From assembly GCA_003367665.1 (NCBI GenBank), contig QKXI01000006.1:214920-278919 (forward strand): a stretch of DNA of 64,000 nucleotides, written 5' to 3'. Below, in pieces: positions 42,011 to 51,041 of the stretch. The first letter of the stretch is position 1. Every line of letters begins with the position of its first letter. This DNA is from Leifsonia sp. ku-ls. Lineage in GTDB: Bacteria; Actinomycetota; Actinomycetes; Actinomycetales; Microbacteriaceae. Position numbers and translations under genes: made by a program. The notes beneath the pieces were generated by a model, which ran no database searches, was not told the DNA's origin, and saw only the letters and a list, made by a program, of their open reading frames with translations.

Positions 42011-42933
42011 CCCTCCCTCAGCTGGGGGTTGCTCAGCGTGTCGATGCCGAAGTTGATCAGGGTGAAGCTGGTGATGAGGAGCGCCAGCGCGAGGCCCGGC
42101 GCCACCAGCCAGGCGAACTGCCCGGTGAGCAGCGCGCCGCCGATATTGGCCTGGTTCAGCATCGCGCCCCAGCTGACCGTCTGCGGGTCGCCGAGGCCGA
42201 GGAACGACAGGCCCGCCTCCCCGCCGATCGCGCCGAGGGCCGCGCCCATGAAGCCGACCACGATGAGCGAGGTCATGTTGGGCATGATCTCGCGCAGGAT
42301 GATGCGCGGCGTGCTGTCGCCGGCGAGCTTCGCCGCCGAGATGTAGTCGCGGGTGCGCAGCGAGATGACCTGCGAGCGCTTGATGCGCGCGCCGTACGCC
42401 CAGCCGGTGATGCTGATGACGAAGATGATCATCCCGATGCCGCGCACCGGCGAGTAGGAGGCGAGCGTCACGATCAGCGGCAGCACGGGCACGACCAGCG
42501 CGAGGTTGGTCAGGAACGAGAGGATCTCGTCCACGATCCCCTGGCTGTACCCGGCCACCAGGCCGATGACGAGTCCGATCGCCGTGGAGATGAGGCCGGC
42601 GACCAGCCCGACCAGCAGCGAGGTGCGGGCGCCCCAGATCAGCTGGCTGAACACGTCCTCCCCGCTGTCGGTCGTGCCGAGCCAGTGCGCGCCGCTCGGG
42701 CCCTCGCTCGGGCCGCCGACGGCCGCCCGCGGGTCGTAGGGCGCGATCCAGGGCGCCAGGATCGCCGCCAGCAGGAACACCGCGAGCATCACCAGACCGA
42801 TGCGGCACTTCGGGTCGCGCCAGAGCAGCACGTACCAGCGCGGGCCGCGGCCGGCGTTGTTGGAGCGCTGCGCCGGCACCGCGGAGGTCTCGACGCCGAG
42901 GGGCTCGTTCTGGATCGAGGTGGCCGAACTCAT
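42007..42933 (-). CDS. ABC transporter permease, DppC/OppC type
   Basis: 308 residues from ATG (MSSATSIQNEPLGVETSAVP), overlapping the DppB stop (ATGA). About six hydrophobic segments after a polar N-terminus of ~50 residues; DppC-like entry 'WRDPKCRIGLVMLAVFLLAAILAPWIAPYDPR' and EAA loop 'SAAKLAGDSTPRIILREIMPNM'. Second permease of the importer. Confidence 0.92.
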   Translation of the reverse strand: MSSATSIQNEPLGVETSAVPAQRSNNAGRGPRWYVLLWRDPKCRIGLVMLAVFLLAAILAPWIAPYDPRAAVGGPSEGPSGAHWLGTTDSGEDVFSQLIWGARTSLLVGLVAGLISTAIGLVIGLVAGYSQGIVDEILSFLTNLALVVPVLPLIVTLASYSPVRGIGMIIFVISITGWAYGARIKRSQVISLRTRDYISAAKLAGDSTPRIILREIMPNMTSLIVVGFMGAALGAIGGEAGLSFLGLGDPQTVSWGAMLNQANIGGALLTGQFAWLVAPGLALALLITSFTLINFGIDTLSNPQLREG

Positions 42934-43922
42934 GCCGTCGCCGCCTTTCGCACTCGGGGGTCCAGGACGCCGTACAGCACGTCCGCCGCGAGGTTCGCGA
43001 CCAGGACGCCGACGGTCGTCAGCAGGAAGATGGCCTGCAGCAGCGGGTAGTCGCTGTTGCCGACGGCCTCGAACAGCAGTCGGCCGAGGCCCGGGTAGTT
43101 GAAGATCGTCTCGACCAGGATGGTGCCGCCGAGCAGGCCGCCGAGGGCCAGCGCGAAGCCGGTGACCGAGGGCAGAATCGCGATGCGCGCCCCATAGGTG
43201 AGCGCGATGGTGCGCTCGCCGAGGCCCTTGGCCTTGGCGAGCCGCGAGTAGTCCTCGCCGAGGGTCTGCACCATGTTGTTGCGCATCGCCAGGATCCAGC
43301 CGAGCGGACCGGTGATGAGCAGCGCGATCATGGGCAGCGCCGCGTGGGAGATCGCGTCGCCGATGAACGGCCAGTTCCAACCCGGCGTCGTGTCGCCGTA
43401 GCCGCCCGACTCCGGGAACACCTGCCAGGTGAAGCAGAACAGGAAGATCAGCATCAGCGCGATCCAGAAGAAGGGCAGCGTCCCGAGGAACGTCGAGCCG
43501 AGCGTCAGCACCGAGTCGACGCGCGAGCCGCGGCGGTACGCAGCCCACGACCCGAGCAGCGTGCCGACCACGAACGAGACGATCGTCGTCACGCCCACCA
43601 GCACGATGGTCCACGGCATGGCCTGTGCGATCACGTCCGTCACCTTGTACGGGAAGTAGGTGAACGAGACCCCGAAGTCGCCGCGCGCGATCGCGCCGAG
43701 GTAGTCGAGGTACTGCTGGAACAGGTTCTTGTCGCTCACGCCGAGCATGAGACGCACCGAGTGCAGCTGCGCCGGGTCGATGGACGCGTTCCGGCCGACC
43801 AGCTTGCGCACGATGGCCTCCGCCGGATCCCCCGGCTGCAGCCGGGGGATCAGGAAGTTGAGGGTGATCGCCGCCCAGAGGGTCGCGACGAAGAACCCCG
43901 CTCTCCGGAGGAAGTAGCGCAT
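42930..43922 (-). CDS. ABC transporter permease, DppB/OppB type
   Basis: 330 residues, six hydrophobic segments. N-terminus 'MRYFLRRAGFFVATLWAAITLNFLIPRLQPGDPAEAIV' is the typical DppB start, and EAA loop 'DYSRLAKAKGLGERTIALTYGARIAILPSV'. First permease of the importer, 9 bases after the binding-protein stop. Confidence 0.93.
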   Translation of the reverse strand: MRYFLRRAGFFVATLWAAITLNFLIPRLQPGDPAEAIVRKLVGRNASIDPAQLHSVRLMLGVSDKNLFQQYLDYLGAIARGDFGVSFTYFPYKVTDVIAQAMPWTIVLVGVTTIVSFVVGTLLGSWAAYRRGSRVDSVLTLGSTFLGTLPFFWIALMLIFLFCFTWQVFPESGGYGDTTPGWNWPFIGDAISHAALPMIALLITGPLGWILAMRNNMVQTLGEDYSRLAKAKGLGERTIALTYGARIAILPSVTGFALALGGLLGGTILVETIFNYPGLGRLLFEAVGNSDYPLLQAIFLLTTVGVLVANLAADVLYGVLDPRVRKAATA

Positions 43923-43931
43923 GGCGGGCTC

Positions 43932-45608
43932 CTACTCCGCCGGCTTCAGGTGCGTCAGGATGATCGGCATGTTGCTCGGCTTCGCGTACGGGTCGCTCTC
44001 GCTCGGCCAGCCGACCGCCCGCTTGGTCGAGTACTCGAACCAGCTGGCGCCGTACCAGAGCGGGATGTAGGGCTTCTTCTCGTACATGATCGTCGCGAGC
44101 TCGCCGACCGTCTTCTTCTGCGCCGCCGGGTCCGGCTCCTGCCGCAGCTGGTCGATCAGCGCGTCGGTCGTGCCGTCGCGCCAGCGCACCTCGTTGGTCT
44201 TCGCCGCCTCGCCGATGGGCGCGGTCTCGCTGCTGGCCAGCGGCTCCAGGAAGTTGCGGTACATGTCGCAGCTGCCGCCGCGCACGCCGAAGGTGAGGTC
44301 GTACTGGCCGGTGAGGCGGTTCTGGTTCTGCACCTCGTAGGTCGGGTTCTGCATGTCGACGGTGATGCCGAGCGCCGCGAAGTCCTTCTGCACGATCTTG
44401 GCGGCCTGGATCCAGTCGTTCCAGCCTCCGGGGATCTGGATCGAGAAGCTCATCGGCTTCCCGTCCTTTCCGAGGCGCTTCCCGTCGGAGTCGAGGGTGT
44501 AGCCGGCCTTGTCGAGCTCGGCCTTCGCGGCCTTCACGTCGTAGGAGATGTAGCCGTCGTCCGGGATGGAGGAGGGCAGCCAGTCCTTCGCGTTGGGCAG
44601 CACCAGGCTGGTCTGGCTCGCCTTGGCCACGTAGCCCTGCTGGGCGTCCTCGACGATGGAGTCCTTGTCCATCGCCTTCGCGATCGCGTCGCGGAAGGCC
44701 TCGTCGTCGAACGGCTTCTTGTCGAGGTTCATGTACAGGCTGATCGGCGATCCGGCAGGGAACCAGTACTTGTTGTGCTTCGGGTCCTTCGCGACGTACG
44801 ACTTGTCGATGTCGGGGATGTACATCGCGTTGGAGTCGTAGTCGCCGCGGGCCAGCTTGAGCTGCTCGACCTGGCCCTGGTCGGAGTTGTTGAACTGGAT
44901 CTTGTCGACCCGGATCTTGTCGGCCTGCCAGTAGTCCGGGTTGCGCTTCAGCACGAGCTTGGTCGGGCTGAACGTGCTGGTCAGCATCGGCCCGGTGCCG
45001 ACGGGCTTCGTGTTGGTGTACGTCGTGGGGTCCTCGACCTTCGACCACAGGTGCTGCGGCACGATGAGCACGCTGTTGACGGCGACCAGGCTGCTGGCGC
45101 CCGGACCGTCGAAGTGGAAGGTCACACTGTCGCTGCCGGTCTTCTCGACCGACGTCAGCGACGCCCAGGCGCCGCGGGTGTCGAGCGCCGGGTACTTCTT
45201 GATCATGTCGAAGGTGAAGACCACGTCGTCGGCGGTGAGGGGTTTCCCATCGGAGAACTTCACGCCGTCGCGCAGGGTGTAGACGAGCGTCGACGGGTCC
45301 TTCCAGTCCATCTTCGTCGCGAGCCACGGCTCGTATTTGCACGAGTACTCGTTGAGCATCATCAGCGGCTCGTACAGGTAATTGCCGACGCTGAGCGCGG
45401 TGGCGAGGAAGGGGTTGTAGTTCTCCTTCGGGTTCGAGCCTCCGCCGAAGCCGCCGAAGTTGAGCATCGGGATGCGGCCGTCGCTTCCCGCGGCGCTCGA
45501 ATCGCCTGCGCCGGAGCAGCCGGTCATGGCCAGTGCGGCCACCGCCGCCGCGGCCACGACCGCGCTCAGCCTCCTGCTGATCTTCGATTTCGGGCGTCGT
45601 CGGTCCAT
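43932..45608 (-). CDS. family 5 extracellular solute-binding protein (lipoprotein)
   Basis: 558 residues from ATG 45608, chosen because AAGGAGGT lies 7 bases upstream; the GTG three codons earlier overlaps that site. Lipobox 'LAMTGC'. SBP_bac_5 fold: 'NPFLATALSVGNYLYEPLMMLNEYSCKYEPWLATKMDWKDPSTLVYTLRDGVKFSDGKPLTADDVVFTFDM' and 'RLTGQYDLTFG'. Family 5 receptors bind peptides, but several bind cello- or xylo-oligosaccharides. Beside LacI, GH35 and GH3 genes a beta-linked oligosaccharide is the better guess. Confidence 0.9.
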   Translation of the reverse strand: MDRRRPKSKISRRLSAVVAAAAVAALAMTGCSGAGDSSAAGSDGRIPMLNFGGFGGGSNPKENYNPFLATALSVGNYLYEPLMMLNEYSCKYEPWLATKMDWKDPSTLVYTLRDGVKFSDGKPLTADDVVFTFDMIKKYPALDTRGAWASLTSVEKTGSDSVTFHFDGPGASSLVAVNSVLIVPQHLWSKVEDPTTYTNTKPVGTGPMLTSTFSPTKLVLKRNPDYWQADKIRVDKIQFNNSDQGQVEQLKLARGDYDSNAMYIPDIDKSYVAKDPKHNKYWFPAGSPISLYMNLDKKPFDDEAFRDAIAKAMDKDSIVEDAQQGYVAKASQTSLVLPNAKDWLPSSIPDDGYISYDVKAAKAELDKAGYTLDSDGKRLGKDGKPMSFSIQIPGGWNDWIQAAKIVQKDFAALGITVDMQNPTYEVQNQNRLTGQYDLTFGVRGGSCDMYRNFLEPLASSETAPIGEAAKTNEVRWRDGTTDALIDQLRQEPDPAAQKKTVGELATIMYEKKPYIPLWYGASWFEYSTKRAVGWPSESDPYAKPSNMPIILTHLKPAE

Positions 45609-45672
45609 GGTGGACACCTCCTTGTGTCGGGGGATGGGTGTTTCTGGGTACGGGGTTCTGTGGGGCGATCCG

Positions 45673-46698
45673 CTACGAGGGGCAGCCGCAGCTGCTCCGG
45701 CGGACCACGTGGGAGGGGACGACCGCGCTCTCGGCGGGCCGCCCGGCGATGAGGTCGACGAGCAGTCGCGCGGCCGTCCCGGAGAGGTCGCGCAGGGGCC
45801 TGGCCAGCGTCGTGAGGCCGGGCGTGACGAGCCCGGCCATCGGCACGTCGTCCACGCCCGTGATGGCGAGCTCGCTGCCGATCGCGACGCCCTCGCCGAG
45901 CAGCGCGAACATCAGGCCAAGCGCGAGCTCGTCGTTGGCGCAGACGACGCCGTCGATCTCGCCGGCGCGGAACTGCTCCAGGATGCGCGGCGCCGCGAGC
46001 ACGCCGTCCGGCTGGGTGAGCCAGGCGTGCACGGGAGCCGCCGGCTCGAGGCCGGCCTCGCGCATCGCCTCGGCGTAGTGGTCGAAGCGCGACTGGATGT
46101 CCGGCGAGTCGCTCGGCCGGCCGAGGAAGACCAGGCGTCTGCGGCCGTGGTCGTGGATGAGATGGCCGACCAGGTCGCGCATGTGGGCGTGGTCGCTGCG
46201 CACCTGGAGCGCGCCCTCCGGGATGCCGGAGCCGTCGGGGTCGCCCCCGATGATGACGACGGGGACGAGTTCCGCCAGGCGGCGGATCGTCTCCTCGTCG
46301 ACCACGCCCGCGTGCACGGCGAGGCCGTCCACGCGCTCGGTCATCGCCGTGAGGTCCGCGGCGGTGTCGCGGAGGGCGTGCGTGCCGAGGATGTTGACGC
46401 TCACGCCCGCGGTGATGGCCTCGCGGTCGAAGCCCTCGATCAGTTCGCCGAAGTACGGGCCGCTGAGCCCGGGGAAGACGATGCCGAGGGCGCCGTTCCT
46501 GCGGTTGGCGAGGGCCGTGCCGAAGTGGCTCGGGCGGTAGCCGTGCTCGGCGATCGCCCGGGAGACGCGTTCGCGCATCTCGGGCGAGACCTGCCCGATG
46601 CCGCGGTAGACGCGGGAGACGGTGGCGGTCGAGACACCCGCCAGCTCCGCGATCTGGCGCACGTTGAGACGCTCGCCTTCGCGCTTTCCGCTGCCCAC
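45673..46698 (-). CDS. LacI-family transcriptional repressor
   Basis: 341 residues from GTG 46698 (preferred for the GGAG five bases upstream); ATG 46737 would add 13. HTH 'NVRQIAELAGVSTATVSRVYRGIGQVSPEMRERVSRAIAEHGYRPSHFGTAL', hinge helix 'ALANRR' and a periplasmic-binding-like sugar domain ('GIVFPGLSGPYFGELIEGFDREA', 'ITGVDDVPMAGLVTPGLTTLARPL'). Ends 'RRSSCGCPS', a CGC C-terminus common in this subfamily. Probably controls both the importer and the divergent GH35-GH3 genes. Confidence 0.92.
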   Translation of the reverse strand: MGSGKREGERLNVRQIAELAGVSTATVSRVYRGIGQVSPEMRERVSRAIAEHGYRPSHFGTALANRRNGALGIVFPGLSGPYFGELIEGFDREAITAGVSVNILGTHALRDTAADLTAMTERVDGLAVHAGVVDEETIRRLAELVPVVIIGGDPDGSGIPEGALQVRSDHAHMRDLVGHLIHDHGRRRLVFLGRPSDSPDIQSRFDHYAEAMREAGLEPAAPVHAWLTQPDGVLAAPRILEQFRAGEIDGVVCANDELALGLMFALLGEGVAIGSELAITGVDDVPMAGLVTPGLTTLARPLRDLSGTAARLLVDLIAGRPAESAVVPSHVVRRSSCGCPS

Positions 46699-46785
46699 AT
46701 CCACTCCTTCGTCGGTTCCGGTGTGCCGGGAGTCCATCGCTCGCGACGAGGGGTTGTCCTCCGCGGGCGTTTTGGTAGTCTCCCA

Positions 46786-46810
46786 GTAACCGGTTGCAGT
46801 AATCGGTTAC
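46786..46810. promoter_or_regulatory. two LacI operators
   Basis: GTAACCGGTTGC (46786-46797) and GTAATCGGTTAC (46799-46810), spaced 13 bases centre to centre. Both are nearly palindromic around the central CG, as expected for LacI sites. They overlap a probable -35 (TTGCAG, 46794) and -10 (CATAGG, 46817) of the GH35 promoter. Confidence 0.8.
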
Positions 46811-46868
46811 AGCGACCATAGGCCACCGGTCGCCCGATCACAACCCCCACCCCCGAGGAAGGTCGACG

Positions 46869-49103
46869 ATGCCCATCCCCACCCGACTGGAGCGTTCCCG
46901 CATCCTGGTCGACGGCGAGCCGCGCGTGGTGCTCGCCGGCGAGATCCACTACTTCCGGCTGGCCCGGCGCGAGTGGGAGGATCGCCTCCGCGCCGCGGTC
47001 GACGCCGGCATCAACGCCGTCGCCAGCTACATCCCGTGGATCTGGCACGAGCTCCCCGACGGCACGCTCGACGTCACAGGCGAGACGCGTCCGGAGCGCG
47101 ACCTCGCCGCCTTCGTCGACCTCTGCGCCGAGCACGGGCTGTGGTTCCTCGCGCGGCCGGGCCCCTTCCAGATGGCCGAGCTCAAGAACGAGGGCCTGCC
47201 GCACCGGCTGCGGCGCGAGCATCCCGAGATCCACCCGGTCGGCTGGGACGGCGTGGCCGCCACCACGCGCACGGTGGACTACCTGGCTCCCGCCTTCCTG
47301 GCCGAAGCCGAGCGCTGGTACGACACGGTGCTGCCGGTGCTCGCCGCCCGCCAGCGCGAGCACGGCGGCCCGGTCATCGCGGTGCAGCTCGACAACGAGG
47401 TCGGCATGCTCGACTGGGTCTCCAACACGCCGACCCTCACCGAGCAGGCGCGGCGGGAATTCGCCGCGTGGTCCGGCCTGGAGGCCGACCCGCGCGGCGG
47501 CGCGGCCGGCGCCGACGGGGAGCTCGAGCTCCACCACGCGCTCGGACGCTTCACGCGCGACCGGTTCGCCCGGTACCTGCAGACGCTGGAGGGCTGGGCG
47601 CGCGACCGCGGGATCACCGCGCCGCTGCTGGTGAACATCCACGGCACGGGCGGTGGACGCGGGCTCACCTACCCGATCGGCGTCAGCCAGCTCGCCCCGG
47701 CCTACCGCGGCCGCGCCGGCGTGACCGGCGGAACCGACATGTACCTGGGCGAGCTCACGGTGCAGAACGTCGCGGACCTGTACCTGGGCAACGCGTTCAC
47801 CGCTGCCGTGCACGGCCCCGACCAGCCGCTCACCGCGCTCGAGTTCGACGCCGGAGACGGCGACTACGGCGAAGACCTGGCCGGGCTGACCTCGCCGGAG
47901 GCGACGGTGCTGAAGACGCTGCTCGACGTCGCGCAGGGCGCGCGGGCGATCAACTACTACCTGTTCGCCGGCGGCATCAACCCGCTGCTCGACGAGCCGG
48001 TCGGCGACGGCGACGACCGGATCGGCTTCACCGGTGAGCGGCACGGGTTCGCGGCGCCGATCGGGCCGGAGGGCGAGCCGTCGCCCGCGCTGGCCGGGGT
48101 CGTGGAGGCGACCGCGGCCGTGCGCGCCCACGAGCGCCTCTTCGCCGAGGGCGTGCAGCTGACCGACGACCTCGTGCTCGGCTTCGTGGCCGACCACTAC
48201 CTGACCGAGTACACGCATCCCAGCGCCCGCCGGCGCGCCGAGCAGGTGCGCGACCGGGAGCGGCACCGCGGCTTCGGCGACCGGCAGACCCTCGCCAGGG
48301 CGCTCGTGCTCGGCGGCTGGAGCTTCGGCGCGCTCGACCTGCAGGCCGCGGCGGGGTCGGACCCGGGCTGGAGCGCCGGCGCGCCGATCGACGAGCGGGA
48401 CGGCCGCGACCGCGAGCTCATCGCGCTCGCCACGGGCGCCGAGCTCGGGCGCGGGGTGCAGGAGTTCCTGGCGAGGCACGTCCGCACGGGAGGCCGCCTG
48501 CTGCTCGTGGGCGACCTTCCTGAATGCGATGCCGACGGCACCCCGTGTCGTGTGCTCGCCGACGCGCTCGGCGTCCGCGACGCCGGACACACGGACGAAC
48601 GGGTGGACGCCGACGGCGAGTACCACCCGACCGTGCGCGCCGTCGGCGCGCTCGCCGCGCACGGCGCCCGCGAGGTGCGCGTGGGCGGCGCGCAGCTGTT
48701 CGCCGGCGCGGGAGAGGAGCTGCTGCGCGAGCGCGGGAGCGGCCTGCCGGCGGCGGTCCGCGTGGCGCTGGACGGTGGTGGTGTCGCCGTTCTGCTGGGG
48801 GCCGACTACCCGGTCCACGTGGCGTTCTGGCGCGACCTCCTGGTGCTCGCGGGCGCGCATCCACGGCTCCGGCTGAACGCCGACCGCCCCGGCGTCGTCG
48901 CCGTCCCGGTCGGCGCGGACGACGAGGCGGTGCTCGTCGCCGTCAACGTCGCGCCCTACGACGTAGCGTTCGCGCCGGAGTTCGACGGCGTGCCGCTCGC
49001 CGCGGAGCCGGTCGTCCTCGGCCCGCGCGGCCACCGCATCCTGACCATGCCCGCCGGAGCGGGCGCAGCACCGACCACCCACCGAACGGAGACCCACGCG
49101 TGA
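46869..49103 (+). CDS. GH35-like beta-galactosidase
   Basis: 744 residues. N-terminal GH35 barrel: 'ILVDGEPRVVLAGEIHYFRLARREWEDRLRAAVDAGINAVASYIPWIWHE', 'FVDLCAEHGLWFLARPGPFQMAELKNEG' and 'VIAVQLDNEVG' (acid/base Glu177). The likely nucleophile is Glu325 in 'ALEFDAGDGDYG', which is 148 residues after the acid/base and thus further apart than in typical GH35 enzymes, so this is inference. No signal peptide, so it acts inside on imported oligosaccharide. GGAAGG lies upstream of the ATG. Stop overlaps the GH3 GTG. Confidence 0.85.
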   Translation: MPIPTRLERSRILVDGEPRVVLAGEIHYFRLARREWEDRLRAAVDAGINAVASYIPWIWHELPDGTLDVTGETRPERDLAAFVDLCAEHGLWFLARPGPFQMAELKNEGLPHRLRREHPEIHPVGWDGVAATTRTVDYLAPAFLAEAERWYDTVLPVLAARQREHGGPVIAVQLDNEVGMLDWVSNTPTLTEQARREFAAWSGLEADPRGGAAGADGELELHHALGRFTRDRFARYLQTLEGWARDRGITAPLLVNIHGTGGGRGLTYPIGVSQLAPAYRGRAGVTGGTDMYLGELTVQNVADLYLGNAFTAAVHGPDQPLTALEFDAGDGDYGEDLAGLTSPEATVLKTLLDVAQGARAINYYLFAGGINPLLDEPVGDGDDRIGFTGERHGFAAPIGPEGEPSPALAGVVEATAAVRAHERLFAEGVQLTDDLVLGFVADHYLTEYTHPSARRRAEQVRDRERHRGFGDRQTLARALVLGGWSFGALDLQAAAGSDPGWSAGAPIDERDGRDRELIALATGAELGRGVQEFLARHVRTGGRLLLVGDLPECDADGTPCRVLADALGVRDAGHTDERVDADGEYHPTVRAVGALAAHGAREVRVGGAQLFAGAGEELLRERGSGLPAAVRVALDGGGVAVLLGADYPVHVAFWRDLLVLAGAHPRLRLNADRPGVVAVPVGADDEAVLVAVNVAPYDVAFAPEFDGVPLAAEPVVLGPRGHRILTMPAGAGAAPTTHRTETHA

Positions 49104-50956
49104 CCCCCGACTACCGCACGTCCGACGACGGAGTGCTCTACCGCGACCTCAACGGCAACGGCCGGATGGACCCGTACGAGGATCCCCGCCGCAGCGTCGA
49201 GGAGCGCGTGGCCGACCTGCTCCCACGGCTCAGCCTGGAGGAGAAGGTCGGGCTGATGTTCCAGACCGTGATCGAGGCCGGGAAGGACGGCACGCTGATC
49301 GAGACCGCCGGCAACATCTCCAAGTCGCCCACCTCCGCGGTCGTGGTCGGCAAGCGGATGAACCACTTCAACGTCCACCAGCTGCCGGACGCCCGGCTCT
49401 CCGCGCGCTGGAGCAACGCGCTGCAGAAGCTCGCGGAGCAGACGCCGCACGGTATCCCGGTCACCGTCTCCACCGACCCGCGGCACGCGTTCGTCGACAA
49501 CTCGGGCGTCTCGTTCTCGGCCGGGCACCTGTCGCAGTGGCCGGAGCCGCTCGGACTCGGCGCCATCGGGGACGAGGAGGCCGTCCGCCGGTTCGCGGAC
49601 ATCGTGCGGCAGGAGTACTGCGCCATCGGCATCCGCGCGGCGCTGCATCCCACGGTCGACCTCGCGACCGAGCCGCGCTGGGCCCGGCTGCCCGGCACGC
49701 TCGGCGCCGACCCGGAACTCGTCACCCGGCTCGCCGGAGCGTACCTGGACGGGCTGCAGGGCGGCCCGGAGCTCGGCCCGCGGTCGGTCGCGTGCACGAC
49801 GAAGCACTTCCCGGGCGGCGGCCCGCAGAAGGACGGCGAGGACGCGCACTTCCCGTACGGCCGCGAGCAGACCTACACCGCCGGCCGCTTCGACGACCAC
49901 CTGGAGCCGTTCCGCGTCGCCATCGCCAAGGGCACCAGCGCGATCATGCCGTACTACGGGATGCCGGTCGGGCTGGAGCTCGACGGCGAGCCGATCGAGG
50001 AGGTCGGCTTCGGCTACAACAAGCAGATCGTGAGCGGGCTGCTGCGCGAGAAGCTGGGCTACGACGGTGTCGTGGTCACCGACTGGGAGCTGGTGAACGA
50101 CAACCACGTGGGCGATCAGGTGCTGCCCGCGCGCGCCTGGGGCGTGGAGGAGCTGGGTCCGGAGGAGCGCATGCTGCGCATCCTGGAGGCCGGCGCCGAC
50201 CAGTTCGGCGGCGAGGAGTGCGTCGACCTGCTGCTCGACCTGGTGCGCGCGGGACGGGTGACCGAGGACCGCATCGACGCGTCCGCCCGCCGGCTGCTCG
50301 CGGTGAAGTTCCGGCTCGGGCTGTTCGACGACCCCTACGTCGACGAGGAGGAGGCCGCCCGCATCGTCGGCCGTGCCGACTTCCGCGAGGCCGGGCACCG
50401 TGCCCAGGCCGAGTCGCTCACGCTGCTGCAGGCCGCAGAGGGCGCCCTGCCGCTCGCCGCCGGAGCGCGGCTGTTCCTCGACGGCGTCCATCCGGCCGTC
50501 GCGGCGGAGTACGGCACGGTCGTCACGTCTCCTGGGGAGGCGGACGTGGCGCTGGTGCGGGTCAACGCCCCGTGGGAGCACCGCGACGACCTCTTCCTGG
50601 AGGCGTGGTTTCACCAGGGCTCGCTGGAGTTCCCGGCCGCAGAGGTGGAGCGCATCCGCTCGCTCGCGGCGCAGGCGCCGGTGGTCCTCGTGGTGAACCT
50701 CGACCGCGCGGCGATCCTGACACCGTTCGTGGACATGCCGGGCGTCGTCGCGATCGCCGGCGTCTACGGCGCGGGCGACGCCGCCGTGCTCGACGCGCTC
50801 ACCGGCCGCATCCCGCCGCGCGGGCGCCTCCCGATCGAGCTGCCGTCCTCCATGTCCGCCGTCGAAGCGCACGCCCCCGACGAGCCCGGCGGTTCCGCCG
50901 ACGCGCTCTTCCCCCTCGGCCACGGCCTCCCGCTCCCGTCCCCGTCCCGCGTCTGA
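49100..50956 (+). CDS. GH3 family beta-glycosidase
   Basis: 618 residues from GTG 49100, which overlaps the GH35 stop (GTGA); upstream in-frame sequence is shadow of GH35. GH3 N-domain with nucleophile Asp328 in 'GYDGVVVTDWELVND', 'LHPTVDLATEPRWARLPGTLGADPELVTRLAGAYLDGLQG', 'KHFPGGGPQKDGED' and a C-domain ending near residue 600. No signal peptide. Shorter than most three-domain enzymes (no fibronectin-like domain). Beta-glucosidase, beta-xylosidase or related activity. Co-translated with GH35. Confidence 0.9.
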   Translation: MTPDYRTSDDGVLYRDLNGNGRMDPYEDPRRSVEERVADLLPRLSLEEKVGLMFQTVIEAGKDGTLIETAGNISKSPTSAVVVGKRMNHFNVHQLPDARLSARWSNALQKLAEQTPHGIPVTVSTDPRHAFVDNSGVSFSAGHLSQWPEPLGLGAIGDEEAVRRFADIVRQEYCAIGIRAALHPTVDLATEPRWARLPGTLGADPELVTRLAGAYLDGLQGGPELGPRSVACTTKHFPGGGPQKDGEDAHFPYGREQTYTAGRFDDHLEPFRVAIAKGTSAIMPYYGMPVGLELDGEPIEEVGFGYNKQIVSGLLREKLGYDGVVVTDWELVNDNHVGDQVLPARAWGVEELGPEERMLRILEAGADQFGGEECVDLLLDLVRAGRVTEDRIDASARRLLAVKFRLGLFDDPYVDEEEAARIVGRADFREAGHRAQAESLTLLQAAEGALPLAAGARLFLDGVHPAVAAEYGTVVTSPGEADVALVRVNAPWEHRDDLFLEAWFHQGSLEFPAAEVERIRSLAAQAPVVLVVNLDRAAILTPFVDMPGVVAIAGVYGAGDAAVLDALTGRIPPRGRLPIELPSSMSAVEAHAPDEPGGSADALFPLGHGLPLPSPSRV

Positions 50957-50966
50957 CCCGCCCCAA

Positions 50967-51035
50967 CGCCGACAGCTCCTGAGTTCTTCGCCCGACACGC
51001 CGTCCGGGACTCGAAGAACTCAGGAGCTGTCGGCG
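50967..51035. repeat. long inverted repeat between convergent genes (family 2, copy 2)
   Basis: Perfect 24-base arms with a 21-base spacer; core CTCCTGAGTTCTTCG and complement shared with 23671-23739. Sits between the GH3 stop and the purQ end. Inner bases (CCCG...CGGG) can extend the stem. Confidence 0.85.
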
Positions 51036-51041
51036 CGGTGG

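Noticed and set aside
42007-45342. 1111-residue minus-strand frame apparently fusing SBP region and DppC
   Set aside because: Only the last 308 residues are a permease; the first part is an out-of-frame shadow of the binding-protein and DppB genes. DppC starts at 42933.
46440-49097. 885-residue minus-strand frame opposite GH35
   Set aside because: Composition is shadow-like, and its only protein-like end lies antisense to other supported genes.
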